Program-made: the position numbers and the translations under genes
In this document: positions 1 to 8,129 of the stretch, piece after piece
How the letters are laid out: every line of letters starts with the position of its first letter
Position numbering within the stretch: position 1 is the stretch's first letter
Assembly: GCF_000743535.1 (NCBI RefSeq)
Contig: NZ_AVCJ01000011.1
Location: forward strand, 1-59,664
From: Arenimonas donghaensis DSM 18148 = HO3-R19
Lineage (GTDB): Bacteria; Pseudomonadota; Gammaproteobacteria; Xanthomonadales; Xanthomonadaceae
DNA: 59,664 bases
Direction: 5' to 3'
Notes under the pieces: model-generated
Database searches by the model: none
What the model was told of the DNA's origin: nothing
What the model saw: only the letters and a program-made list of their open reading frames with translations

Positions 1-415
1 CGCCGAACAGGCGCGCCAGGCCGAGGCCCGGCGCCAGGCCGAACAGCGCCGCCAGGCCGAAGCGCGCCGCAAGGCCGAAGAGGAAGAAGCCGCCCGCCTG
101 GCCGCCGAGCAGCAGGCCACGGCCGCCGCCGCTGCCGCCGCCGCCGCGGCGGCGCCACCACCCAAACGCCTGACCCCGATTCCAGTCAGTACGCCCGAGC
201 CGTCCTATCCCGTCGACGCACTGCGCAGCGGCATCACCGGCGAGGTGCAGGTGGAAATCAGCATCGGCCGGGACGGGCGCGTCACCGACGTACGCGTGCT
301 GCAGTCGCGCCCGCGCGGCACCTTCGAGCGCGAAGTCACCACGACCGTGCGCAGCTGGCGCTTCGAACCCCTGGACGAAGAAGCCAGGCTGGTGCGCAAC
401 TTCGTCTTCAAATAG
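1..415 (+). CDS. TonB-family C-terminal protein (5' truncated)
   Basis: Only the C-terminal part is in the window; the frame is open from base 2 to the TAG at 413-415. It begins with a highly charged, Ala/Glu/Arg-rich, coiled-coil-like stretch (repeats of the form RQAEARR), then an Ala-rich run and a PPPK linker. It ends in a TonB C-terminal fold (PSYPVDALRSGITGEVQV, then a GRVTDVRVLQS-type strand and a final FEREV..VRSWRFEP segment). TonB proteins pass proton-motive energy from the inner membrane to outer-membrane receptors. A TonB/TolA-like periplasmic link or an energy transducer paralogue are both possible. The stop overlaps the end of the convergent gene by 8 bases. Confidence 0.8.
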   Translation, partial: AEQARQAEARRQAEQRRQAEARRKAEEEEAARLAAEQQATAAAAAAAAAAAPPPKRLTPIPVSTPEPSYPVDALRSGITGEVQVEISIGRDGRVTDVRVLQSRPRGTFEREVTTTVRSWRFEPLDEEARLVRNFVFK

Positions 416-809
416 GCCAGAGCGCCAGCACCAGTCCGATCACGGTGAACTGCAGGGTGTGGAAGCCGCCGTTGATCGCGAACAGCTTGAAGCTCCTGCG
501 CTCGAACAGGTAGTTGATGCCGAAGCTGGCGCCGACCCAGCACAGCCCGGCCGAAAAGCCCGCGCCCAGGCCCAGGGCCAGCGGTGGCCGCGGCCCGAGG
601 AACATCGCGAACACGAAGCTGGCGATGAAACACAGCACCAGCGTCGAGCCGAAGATCACGGCCATGTTGCCCTTGGCCAGCTCTTCGTCGCTCAGGCCCA
701 CTTCGCGCTGCCAGGCCTTGCCGAACAGCATCGGCGAATACCACAGGCCGCCAAGCACGAAGCTGGCGACCGTGGCGGCGATGATGGCCCAGATGTTGAT
801 CTCTCCCAT
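408..809 (-). CDS. DUF1761 family membrane protein
   Basis: 133 aa, starting at MGEINIWAII. This ATG has a good ribosome site (GGGGAG, 6 bases upstream), whereas the open frame further upstream lacks one. About four hydrophobic helices are visible. The start matches DUF1761 proteins (INIWAIIAATVASFVLGGLWYSP, where the W-Y-S-P and GK.W motifs are typical). The function of this family is unknown. It lies 74 bases downstream of the AraC gene on the same strand, so the two may be co-transcribed. The 3' end overlaps the convergent TonB-like gene. Confidence 0.8.
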   Translation of the reverse strand: MGEINIWAIIAATVASFVLGGLWYSPMLFGKAWQREVGLSDEELAKGNMAVIFGSTLVLCFIASFVFAMFLGPRPPLALGLGAGFSAGLCWVGASFGINYLFERRSFKLFAINGGFHTLQFTVIGLVLALWPI

Positions 810-883
810 TGCCGTCTCCCCTCGGTAGTGGTTGGTGGTTGCCGCACTGTGCCACCCGCGCGGCGGGGCGTCTTGGAAAAACG

Positions 884-1756
884 TTACCTCACGACCACGG
901 CCTGGCCGTCGGCCCGCGCGTGGCGGATGAACTCCCCCGGGGCGAATCCGCTGAAGGCGCGGAAATCGCGCACCAGGTGTGACTGGTCGAAATAGCCGCA
1001 CTGCAGCGCGAGTTCGGTCCAGGGAACGCGGTCGCGGCCCGCCAGCAGGTCCACTGCGGCGCGGAACCGGTGCACGCGCGCCAGCGCCTTGGCGCCCAGG
1101 CCCACCTCCCGGCGGAACAGGCCGGCCAGGTGTTTGCGGCTGACGCCGGCCTCGTGAGCCAGTGATTCCACCGACACCCGGCCGGCGCGCTGCTCGATGC
1201 GTTCGACCGCCCAGGCCAGCAGCGGGCTGGGCGCGCGCCGCGGATCGAGCCGCGCGGCCAGCCAGTTCTCGACGGTGCTGAAACGTGCCGGCAGCGAGCC
1301 ACAGGCAAGCAGTCGCTCGCGTAGTTCGTTGGCGGGCGCACCGAGCACGTCGGCCAGCGGCAGGATGCGGCCGCCCAGTTCATGCGCATCGGTACCCAGC
1401 CAGGGGCGCGCGCCGGTGGCCCGGAACGCCACCCCGAACAGTGCATTGCCGTGGGGCGCTTCGGTGTCGATCGGGCCCTGGTGCAAGCCCGAGTACCAGA
1501 TGTCGTCGAAGGGGACGCGTTGCTCCGGCGGGCCGGGGTCGATGCGGTACTGCACCGGTCCCAGGTTCACCAGCAGGAAGCTGTCGCCGGAAGGCAGGAT
1601 GCGGTCGCGCTGGTAGCCAGTGTGGCCCTCGCCGTACCAGAGCATCGAGACGATGCCGGCCAGGACCGGCGGCGGCGGGCACCAGGCCACGGTCCAGCGG
1701 CCCAGGGCGTCGTCCTGGTGGTGGACCCGCAGGCGTTGGCGCAGGTCGCCGTCCAT
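884..1756 (-). CDS. AraC-family transcriptional regulator
   Basis: 290 aa. The N-terminal about 170 residues form a sensor domain (DUF6597-like, with PPPVLAGIVSMLWYGEG near the start). The last about 100 residues hold the two AraC helix-turn-helix units (VSVESLAHEAGVSRKHLAGLF, then the second unit with CGYFDQSHLVRDFRAFSGF). I chose the ATG at 1756. The frame stays open upstream to 1861, but that extension is only a translated palindromic repeat. It probably controls itself and the DUF1761 gene downstream, or a distant target; the ligand cannot be read from sequence. Confidence 0.85.
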   Translation of the reverse strand: MDGDLRQRLRVHHQDDALGRWTVAWCPPPPVLAGIVSMLWYGEGHTGYQRDRILPSGDSFLLVNLGPVQYRIDPGPPEQRVPFDDIWYSGLHQGPIDTEAPHGNALFGVAFRATGARPWLGTDAHELGGRILPLADVLGAPANELRERLLACGSLPARFSTVENWLAARLDPRRAPSPLLAWAVERIEQRAGRVSVESLAHEAGVSRKHLAGLFRREVGLGAKALARVHRFRAAVDLLAGRDRVPWTELALQCGYFDQSHLVRDFRAFSGFAPGEFIRHARADGQAVVVR

Positions 1757-1795
1757 GACGGCATCGTGGGCTGGGCGGCGCCAGCCTGCAAGTGA

Positions 1796-1862
1796 TGTGG
1801 GAGGGACTTCAGTCCCGAAGGCTTCTGGCAGCAGAAGCTTCGGGACTGAAGTCCCTCCCACA
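1796..1862. repeat. Dispersed palindromic repeat, family A copy 1
   Basis: Two near-perfect 25-base inverted arms, starting TGTGGGAGGGACTTCAGTCC and ending with its reverse complement, flank a short variable loop. The element fills the gap between the AraC start and the end of the amidohydrolase gene. Four more copies lie at 12232, 12846, 15338 and 15964. The element resembles REP-type extragenic palindromes known in Lysobacteraceae genomes. It could end transcription from neighbouring genes or be mobilised by a RAYT transposase encoded elsewhere (inference). Confidence 0.9.
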
Positions 1863-1871
1863 GCGGTTCGG

Positions 1872-3137
1872 TCAGTTGGTGGTGTAGGCCCGGGGCAGGG
1901 CGCCTTCCGGCGCCAGGTAGCGGTCGCGCAGTTCGGTCTGGCGCGAGCGCATGTTCGCAGCGACGCCGTCGAACCACACCTGCTCGGCCCAGGTGTTCAC
2001 CTCGAGCGGGTCGCCGCTCCAGAGCACCAGGTCGGCGGCCTGGCCGACCGCGATCTGGCCGCGATCGGACAGGCCGAAGGCCCGGGCCGGCACGACGGTC
2101 AGGCCGGCCAGCGCCGCGTCCCAGGGCAGGCCGTGGGCGACCGCGTTGCCGGCCAGCTGGCGCTGCTTGCGGGCGTTGTGGGTGGCATCGCCGCGCTGGC
2201 TGAAACCGACCTTCACGCCCGCCCGATGCAGGCGCGCTGCCGTTTCCAGGCCCGAGGCCAGGCTGTCGAAGCTCGAGGGCAGGTTGGCCAGCGCGTCCAC
2301 CAGCACCACGGCGTCCGCGGCCTTGAGCTCGGCGGCCACGCGCCAGGCTTCGGCGCCGCCGGCGATCACCGGGCGCATGCCGTGTTTTTTCGCGAAGGCC
2401 AGTACCTGCCGGATGTCGGCGGCGCGATCAACCTGGAACACCACCCGGCCACCGGCCAGGTAGCGCGCCAGCGTGGCGCGGCCGGCGCGGGTGAGCAGGT
2501 CGCCGCTGCCGGCGCGGGCTTCGGCCACGGCCTGCTCGAGCAGCATCCACTGGCCGGCGCGGCTGCCGCCCGACAGCACGGACGCGTCGCTGCCCAGGTC
2601 GATGAACAGGCTGCGGCTGCCGGCCAGCGCGGCGTCATACCGACCGTCGAGCCGCACCACGCTGCCCTGGCCGGCGACGAAGCTGCCGCCCGGCAGCGCC
2701 GACGGCGACAGCGTGGTGAAGGTGATGCCTTCGACGCGGTTCACGCCGATGGCGGCCGAGTGCGGATTGAAAGCCACGTCGACGTCGAACTCCGGCCGCC
2801 AGGACGAACCTTCGTGCGGCGGCGTCATCGTGCCCAGCGCGAGGCCGGCGTCGACGGTGGCGGCTTCGCCGGATACTTCCTCGATGCCCAGGCCGCTCAG
2901 GCCGCCGAACAGGCCCGGCGTCAGCGGCCGCCCCTTGGCGTCGATGACGGTGACGCCGGCCGGCGCGGCCAGGTCGGGGCCGATGGCGCGCACCACGCCC
3001 GCCTGCACCAGCACGTCGTGGTCCTTGAGCGTGCCGGCGGCGCCGGCGGTATGCACGGTGGCGTCGCGGATCAGCAGGTTCTGGGCGGAGGCCGGCAGGG
3101 CGGCCGCCATCAGGACGCAAAGAATCAGGCGCTTCAC
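1872..3137 (-). CDS. Amidohydrolase-like secreted protein, metal site degenerate
   Basis: 421 aa with a GTG start that overlaps the stop of the preceding gene (GTGA), so it is translationally coupled to it. A Sec signal peptide (LILCVLMAAALPASAQ) points to the periplasm. The fold is amidohydrolase/imidazolonepropionase-like, including the C-terminal GQIAVGQAADLVLWSGDPL strand. However, the metal-binding HxH of the family is replaced: TPGLFGGLSGLG at residues 73-84 stands where the partner has TPGIIDVHSHLG. The second His position (FHHGVEA in the partner) reads IAGGAEA, and the VHSDSSEG aspartate motif is lost. It is probably a non-catalytic partner or a changed enzyme. Confidence 0.85.
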   Translation of the reverse strand: MKRLILCVLMAAALPASAQNLLIRDATVHTAGAAGTLKDHDVLVQAGVVRAIGPDLAAPAGVTVIDAKGRPLTPGLFGGLSGLGIEEVSGEAATVDAGLALGTMTPPHEGSSWRPEFDVDVAFNPHSAAIGVNRVEGITFTTLSPSALPGGSFVAGQGSVVRLDGRYDAALAGSRSLFIDLGSDASVLSGGSRAGQWMLLEQAVAEARAGSGDLLTRAGRATLARYLAGGRVVFQVDRAADIRQVLAFAKKHGMRPVIAGGAEAWRVAAELKAADAVVLVDALANLPSSFDSLASGLETAARLHRAGVKVGFSQRGDATHNARKQRQLAGNAVAHGLPWDAALAGLTVVPARAFGLSDRGQIAVGQAADLVLWSGDPLEVNTWAEQVWFDGVAANMRSRQTELRDRYLAPEGALPRAYTTN

Positions 3138-4525
3138 GGCGACACCTCCTGGCCCAGCATGAAGTCGGACACCGGCTGGCGCGCCGGGTCGTTGCGGTCG
3201 TAGAGCAAGGCGCCGTCCACGTACACCTGTTCGGCCCTGGCGTAGACCGAGAACGGATTGCCGTTCCACAGCACCACGTCGGCCATCTTGCCTTCGGCCA
3301 GGGTGCCGGTGGCGTCGGCCACGCCAATGGCCTTGGCGGCATTGGCCGTGAGCCAGCGGATGGCGTGTTCGGGCGGCAGGGCCATGCCGGCGCGTTCGCC
3401 GCGGGCCATCGCCTTCGCCGCTTCCTGGTTCAGACGCTGGATGCCTTCGCTCGAATCCGAGTGCACGACGGCGCAGCCGTTTTTCGGCCGGTCCACCAGC
3501 GCGATGTTTTCCTGGATGCCGTCGTAGGCCTCCATTTTGAAGCCCCACCAGTCGGCCCACAGGGCCCCGCAGATGTTTTCTTCGGCCAGGGTGTCGGCCA
3601 GCTTGTAGGCCTCGACGCCGTGGTGGAAGGCGGCGATCTTGAAGTCGAACTCGCGGGCGAGGTCGATCATCAGCGCCATCTCGTCGGCGCGGTAGCAATG
3701 GATGTGCACGCCGATCTCGCCGCGCAGCACGTCGGCCAGGGTGTCCATGCGCAGGTCGCGGGTGGGCGGCTGGCCGTTGCCGTTGGCGGAATTCCTGCGG
3801 CGCTTGCCGTCGTCGGCGTTGGCGGCCTCGTACTTGTCCCAGGCCTCGCGGTACTTCTGCGCCTCGATGAAGGCGGCGCGGTAGCCGGCCAGGTTGCCCA
3901 TGCGGGTCATCGGCGACTGGCCGCGGCCGCCGTAGACACGCTTGGGGTTTTCACCGCAGGCCATCTTCACGCTGTGCGGCGCGTCCGGGAACTTCATCGC
4001 CTGCATCGTGGTGGCCGGCACGTTCTTGAGCACCACGCCGCGGCCGCCGATGAGGTTGGCCGAGCCGGGCAGGATCATCATCGAGGTGACGCCGCCGGCC
4101 AGGGCCGCGGCAAAGCCCGGGTCCTGGGGCCAGACCCCGTGTTCGGCCCAGACCTGGGCCGTGACCGGCGAGGTCATTTCATTGCCGTCGCTGTGCGCGG
4201 TGGCGCCCGGGCTGGGATAGACGCCCAGGTGCGAGTGCACGTCGATGATGCCGGGCGTCACCCATTTGCCGCGACCGTCCACCACGGTGGCGCCGCCGGC
4301 GTCGAGGTCGGTGCCGACCGCGGCGATCCTGCCGTCGCGCATCAGCACGTCGGCATTGTCCAGGCGCTGGCCGTCGCCGGTCAGCACGGTGGCGTCGGTG
4401 ATCAGCACCGGGCCCGAAGCCACGGGCGCGTAGGTGCTGGCGAACGGGCGCTCGGCCGCCGGCGACAGCGCCGGCAGGGCAAGCAGGGCGGTGGCCAGCA
4501 GGCTGGCCCGCAGGTGTGTGTGCAT
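3134..4525 (-). CDS. Secreted metal-dependent amidohydrolase
   Basis: 463 aa starting at MHTHLRASLL, with a strong ribosome site (GGGGGAG) and a signal peptide cut near SPAAE. Conserved amidohydrolase-superfamily residues are seen: H97-S-H99, HIHCYRADE, AFHHGVEAYK and the VHSDSSEG aspartate. It also has the N-terminal ITDATVLTGDG strand and the C-terminal TLAEGKMADVVLWNGNPF strand. It likely hydrolyses a C-N bond in a periplasmic substrate such as a peptide or cyclic amide; the substrate is unknown. It is the first gene of a two-gene operon with the degenerate paralogue, and its promoter region is shared divergently with amn. Confidence 0.9.
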   Translation of the reverse strand: MHTHLRASLLATALLALPALSPAAERPFASTYAPVASGPVLITDATVLTGDGQRLDNADVLMRDGRIAAVGTDLDAGGATVVDGRGKWVTPGIIDVHSHLGVYPSPGATAHSDGNEMTSPVTAQVWAEHGVWPQDPGFAAALAGGVTSMMILPGSANLIGGRGVVLKNVPATTMQAMKFPDAPHSVKMACGENPKRVYGGRGQSPMTRMGNLAGYRAAFIEAQKYREAWDKYEAANADDGKRRRNSANGNGQPPTRDLRMDTLADVLRGEIGVHIHCYRADEMALMIDLAREFDFKIAAFHHGVEAYKLADTLAEENICGALWADWWGFKMEAYDGIQENIALVDRPKNGCAVVHSDSSEGIQRLNQEAAKAMARGERAGMALPPEHAIRWLTANAAKAIGVADATGTLAEGKMADVVLWNGNPFSVYARAEQVYVDGALLYDRNDPARQPVSDFMLGQEVSP

Positions 4526-4665
4526 CCGGTGTCTCCCCCAGTAATCAGGCAACCCTAGCCACGGCGCGCGGGCTTGCCAAGTGCTGGCGGCCGCCATTCA
4601 CGGCCTGCGTGGCAGAATGGCCGGGCAAGACGGATAAAAAGAACAAGACAAGGATAAAAAAAACG

Positions 4666-5442
4666 ATGAAAGACAAGAACGAGATCGTCAGCAACTGGTT
4701 GCCGCGATACACCGGCGTGGCGTTGGAAGACTTCGGCCAGCACATCCTGCTGACCAACTTCGGTGGATACCTGGGCACCTTCTCGCGCCTGACCGGCGCA
4801 CCCATCGTCGGCATCGACCGGCCGATGCCCAGTGCCACCGCCGATGGCATCACCCTGATCAACTTCGGCATGGGCAGCGCCAACGCCGCCACCGTGATGG
4901 ACCTGCTGTCGGCGATCAATCCGCAGGCCTGCCTGTTCCTGGGCAAGTGCGGCGGGCTCAAGCGCAAGAACGAACTGGGCGACCTGATCCTGCCCATCGC
5001 CGCCATCCGCGGCGAAGGCACCAGCAACGATTACCTGCCGCCCGAGGTCCCGGCCCTGCCGGCCTTCGCCCTGCAGCGCGCGGTGTCCACGATGATCCGC
5101 GACCTGGGCCACGACTACTGGACCGGCACCGTCTACACCACCAACCGCCGGGTCTGGGAACACGACGCCGAGTTCAAGGACTACCTGCGCAAGCTGCGCT
5201 GCATGGCTATCGACATGGAAACGGCGACGATCTTCTCGGCCGGCTTCGCCAACTCGATCCCGTCGGGCGCGCTGCTGCTGGTGTCGGACCAGCCGATGGT
5301 GCCCGAAGGCGTCAAGACCGAAGCCTCGGACCGCAAGGTCACCGAGCACTTCGTCGAGCGCCACATCCAGATAGGCATCGAGGCCCTGCGCCTGATCCGC
5401 CGCCACGGCAAGTCGGTCAAGCACCTGCGCTTCGACGAATAG
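4666..5442 (+). CDS. amn: AMP nucleosidase (short form)
   Basis: 258 aa. It splits AMP into adenine and ribose-5-phosphate and so controls adenylate levels in the cytoplasm. The sequence has the nucleoside phosphorylase-like core: LINFGMGSANAATVMDLL, FLGKCGGLK, a GEGTSNDY substrate loop, and the catalytic-site IDMETATIFSAGF motif near residue 180. It lacks the N-terminal regulatory domain of the about 480-aa enterobacterial Amn and matches the compact type. I chose the ATG at 4666, which follows an AAGGA site; the frame further upstream is an artefact. The leader is unusually A-rich. Confidence 0.9.
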   Translation: MKDKNEIVSNWLPRYTGVALEDFGQHILLTNFGGYLGTFSRLTGAPIVGIDRPMPSATADGITLINFGMGSANAATVMDLLSAINPQACLFLGKCGGLKRKNELGDLILPIAAIRGEGTSNDYLPPEVPALPAFALQRAVSTMIRDLGHDYWTGTVYTTNRRVWEHDAEFKDYLRKLRCMAIDMETATIFSAGFANSIPSGALLLVSDQPMVPEGVKTEASDRKVTEHFVERHIQIGIEALRLIRRHGKSVKHLRFDE

Positions 5443-5464
5443 CCCGCCTGCGCGGGCGCCAGCC

Positions 5465-5812
5465 TCAGCGGCGCGTCTGGTCGAGGATGGCTTGCAGGTC
5501 GGCCGGGATAGGCATGGGCCGGGTGGCGCTGACGTTGGCGCCGCCGGTGTTTCCCTCGGGCACCCAGAAGCGTGAAAACAGGGCCGCTGCGACGATGCGG
5601 ACCGTCTGTCCGGCCAGCTCGCGGGCATCCCGTCGCTGCCAGCCTATCGCCAGCATGCCCAGGTGGCTGCGCACGTGCAGGCGGGTGGATCGCTGGCCCA
5701 GGATGTGGGCCCGTTCGAGATGATGGAAGGCAAGGTCCAGGTTTCCCTGCTGCCGCGCTTCGCGGGCAAGGGTCCACTCTGATTCAAAGGCCTGGCGCAG
5801 CACGGCGTGCAT
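5465..5812 (-). CDS. DUF3703 family protein
   Basis: 115 aa, soluble. It matches the DUF3703 pattern: an N-terminal helix (FESEWTLAREARQQGNLDLAF), then HLERAHILGQRSTRLHVRSHLGML, and a conserved tail after PRMPIPADL-like residues. Such small proteins often occur near metal or mercury resistance genes in proteobacteria, but no such genes are near here. The function is unknown. It stands alone between amn (convergent) and a lipoprotein gene. Confidence 0.75.
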   Translation of the reverse strand: MHAVLRQAFESEWTLAREARQQGNLDLAFHHLERAHILGQRSTRLHVRSHLGMLAIGWQRRDARELAGQTVRIVAAALFSRFWVPEGNTGGANVSATRPMPIPADLQAILDQTRR

Positions 5813-5896
5813 GGCGGCAAGCCTAGCGAGGCCTCGCCCTGATACACAATTTCCCCGAGGCCGCCTCGGGAGCCCTCGTCCAGGAGGGCCCGCGGT

Positions 5897-6235
5897 TTAC
5901 CAGTTGAAGACGAAGCCGACGACGTCGGGCTGCGGTTTGGCGTCCGAGAAGCGCACCGTGCATTCGACGATCTGCTTGGCTTCGGAGGTCAGCCCGGGCT
6001 CGATGGTGATGGGCGCGGTCAGGAAGTGCTCGCCGTTGGGAGCCGGCTTCATGCTGGCCCCGAGCGCCTGCAGGTCGAGTTCGTAAATCTTGCCGCCCAG
6101 CCGCGACTCCGCCGCGACCTTGCAGGCCTGCGCCGCCAGTGCATTGCGGTCGTTGCCGCCGGCCCCACCGTCGGAGCCGCCGCCACAGGCAGTCAGGACC
6201 AAGGTCGCGGATGCCGCCACCAGCCAATTGCGCAT
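5897..6235 (-). CDS. Small lipoprotein
   Basis: 112 aa starting at MRNWLVAASATLVLTAC. The lipobox LTAC is followed by a Gly/Ser-rich linker (GGGSDGGAGG), so the mature protein should be lipid-anchored in the envelope. A GGAGG ribosome site lies 7 bases before this ATG; the longer open frame upstream has none. The mature part has two Cys residues (QACKVAA and VECTVRF), which could form a disulphide. No domain recognised. Confidence 0.75.
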   Translation of the reverse strand: MRNWLVAASATLVLTACGGGSDGGAGGNDRNALAAQACKVAAESRLGGKIYELDLQALGASMKPAPNGEHFLTAPITIEPGLTSEAKQIVECTVRFSDAKPQPDVVGFVFNW

Positions 6236-6388
6236 TTCTAACCTCCTGGGTGCTACCACGCCCTTGCCTTGGGGGGACGACCCGGTTGGGCGGGTTTGGT
6301 TGCCGCCCAAAGTTAGCGCAATTGCTCTAACCGTGCCAATAACGCTGTCGGGAAGGCCCGGTAGGCAAAAAACCCCGGCAGGCGTCGG

Positions 6389-7318
6389 TCAGTAGCGCGG
6401 CAGCTTCGGGTCGATTTCGAGCGACCAGGCGTCGATGCCGCCCTCGACGTTGTAGATGTCGTGGAAACCCAGGCCGCGGAAGTATTCGGCCGCCTGGCGG
6501 CTGGAGTTGCCGTGGTGGCACAGGAAGGCCAGCGGCAGGTCCTTGGGCAGGGCCTCGAGGCGTTCGCGGCTGTCTTCGTCCAGCACCTCGTGCGGGTGCG
6601 GGAAGGGCGCGCGGGCGCGGTCCTGGGCCGGGCGCACGTCGATGACGTCGATGGTGCCGGCGATGATGTGGTCGTGCAGCTGCTGCACGCTCATCGGCTT
6701 CACCGCGGGCGGGGCATTGGGGTTGAGGATGGACAGGCCGGCGCCGCGGGCGTCTTCGACCCAGTCGATGCGCAGGCCGCGGGCGCGCGGCACGCTGGCC
6801 AGGTCCAGGTGGATGCGGATGCCGGCGGCCTCGGCCACCACTTCGTGGCCGCTGGCGGGCTTGAGCTCGAAGCGGGCGTTGAAGCGCGGATCCACCGACA
6901 GGTGCAGCACGACGCCGTCCTCGGCGTTGTCCAGCGCGCGAGAGATGGCCTCGGCGGCGGTGGGGGTGATTTCGATCGCCGGCGGGCTGCGGTCGGGCGC
7001 GGCCAGGCCCAGCATCTGGTGCAGTTCGCCGCTGTTGAGCATCTGCTCGATGATGTCGCTGCCGCCCAGCAGTTCGCCGCCGACGTACAGCTGCGGGATG
7101 GTCGGCCACTGGCCGAAGACCTTGATGCCCTCGCGGATCTCGGGATCCGACAGCACGTCGACGTGGCCGAAGCCCGGGGCCAGGCCCTTCAGGATGCCCG
7201 CGGCCTTGGCCGAAAACCCGCATTGCGGGACATCCGGGCTGCCCTTCATGAAGAGCACGACGTGGTTCGCAGCGAGGATGCCTTCGATGCGGGCGCGGGT
7301 ATCGGGGGACAGGGACAT
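6389..7318 (-). CDS. grxD: Grx4-type monothiol glutaredoxin fused to Cys-less A-type-like and rhodanese domains
   Basis: 309 aa. Residues 1-105 are a monothiol glutaredoxin with the CGFS active site at 33-36 and the WPTIPQLYV glutathione-binding loop; such proteins carry and deliver [2Fe-2S] clusters. Residues about 112-200 look like an A-type (IscA/HesB) carrier fold but contain no cysteine, so they cannot hold a cluster in the usual way. Residues about 208-309 are a rhodanese domain with a catalytic-loop Cys267 (CHHGNSSRQA). The three-domain layout is known in xanthomonads. It is likely a cytosolic Fe-S or sulphur-transfer factor. It is a single gene, 153 bases upstream of the lipoprotein gene. 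Confidence 0.85.
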   Translation of the reverse strand: MSLSPDTRARIEGILAANHVVLFMKGSPDVPQCGFSAKAAGILKGLAPGFGHVDVLSDPEIREGIKVFGQWPTIPQLYVGGELLGGSDIIEQMLNSGELHQMLGLAAPDRSPPAIEITPTAAEAISRALDNAEDGVVLHLSVDPRFNARFELKPASGHEVVAEAAGIRIHLDLASVPRARGLRIDWVEDARGAGLSILNPNAPPAVKPMSVQQLHDHIIAGTIDVIDVRPAQDRARAPFPHPHEVLDEDSRERLEALPKDLPLAFLCHHGNSSRQAAEYFRGLGFHDIYNVEGGIDAWSLEIDPKLPRY

Positions 7319-7385
7319 GGGGAACTCCGGGAGTGAACCCCGTAATTGTAACCCGGCGGCCTGAATGACCCGTTTCCGCCCCTCC

Positions 7386-7466
7386 CTGTAGGAGCGCCTT
7401 CAGGCGCGAATCTTTTGCCTTTGCCCTTGGCAAAGAAGGGCTTCGCGCCTGAAGGCGCTCCTACAG
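7386..7466. repeat. Dispersed palindromic repeat, family B
   Basis: A perfect 25-base inverted repeat whose arm begins CTGTAGGAGCGCCTTCAGGC. Nested inside is a second perfect stem, CTTTGCC-ctt-GGCAAAG. The arm sequence differs from family A but has the same architecture and extragenic position. The right arm contains the TAG stop of the SGNH hydrolase gene (7461-7463), so the element defines the end of that protein. Confidence 0.9.
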
Positions 7467-8129
7467 GTCTTTCAGCAGCCGCTCGGCGAAGGGCAGGGCC
7501 AGGGCGGTCCAGTCGGCGTAGGCGCGGGCCGAGGGGTGCAGGCCGTCGTCGGCGATGCGGTCGGGCTGGTTGCCCGGGGACCGGCTGGCCGGGGTGATGT
7601 CCACGAAAACGACGCCGCGGGCGGCGCAGACCGCGGCGGCGGCGGCGTTGTAGGCGTCCAGCTCGGCGGCGATCGCCGCGGTGTCGCGGCCACTGGCCTG
7701 GCCGAAGGGCGTGACGCCCCAGTCCGGGATCGACAGCACCAGCACCCGGTCGGCGCGGCCGCCGGCCAGCTGGATCGCGCGGTCGAGCAGGCCGGCGAAC
7801 TCGCCCTGGTAGTCGTCCACCGGCCGGCCGCGGTACTGGTTGTTGACGCCGATCAGCAGGCTGACGAAATCGAAGCGGCCCAGCGGTTCGGCGGCGTCCA
7901 TCGCGGCCGAAAGCTCGTCGGTGGTCCAGCCGGTGGTCGCGATGATGCGCGGGTCGGCCAGCGTGATGCCGCGTTCGCGCAGCGCCGCGGCCAGCTGCAC
8001 CGGCCAGCGGCCGGCTTCGGGCACCGACTCGCCGATCGTGTAGGAATCGCCCAGCGCCAGGTAATCGAGCGTCGCGGCAGGGTCGGCGGGCGTCGCCAGG
8101 GCCATGGCCAGCAGGACCTCAGGCCACAT
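7461..8129 (-). CDS. SGNH/GDSL-family esterase
   Basis: 222 aa. It contains the four SGNH blocks: LALGDSY with the nucleophile Ser, an oxyanion Gly after IIATTGWTT, GVNNQYRG with Asn, and DGLHPSARAY with the catalytic Asp/His. It should hydrolyse ester or acyl groups; the substrate is unknown. The start ATG at 8129 overlaps the upstream aminotransferase stop by 11 bases, suggesting coupling. The first about 17 residues (VLLAMALATPAD) are mildly hydrophobic and could be a weak signal peptide. Confidence 0.85.
   Translation of the reverse strand: MWPEVLLAMALATPADPAATLDYLALGDSYTIGESVPEAGRWPVQLAAALRERGITLADPRIIATTGWTTDELSAAMDAAEPLGRFDFVSLLIGVNNQYRGRPVDDYQGEFAGLLDRAIQLAGGRADRVLVLSIPDWGVTPFGQASGRDTAAIAAELDAYNAAAAAVCAARGVVFVDITPASRSPGNQPDRIADDGLHPSARAYADWTALALPFAERLLKDL

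Noticed and set aside
1757-1861. N-terminal extension of the AraC regulator
   Set aside because: The extra 35 codons are mostly the translated palindromic repeat ([15 protein letters not shown]), also seen in frames next to other copies. A normal start exists at 1756.
1872-3698. A 608-residue single protein joining both amidohydrolases
   Set aside because: The first 187 residues are an out-of-frame reading of the upstream amidohydrolase. The real protein starts at the GTG at 3137 with a signal peptide.
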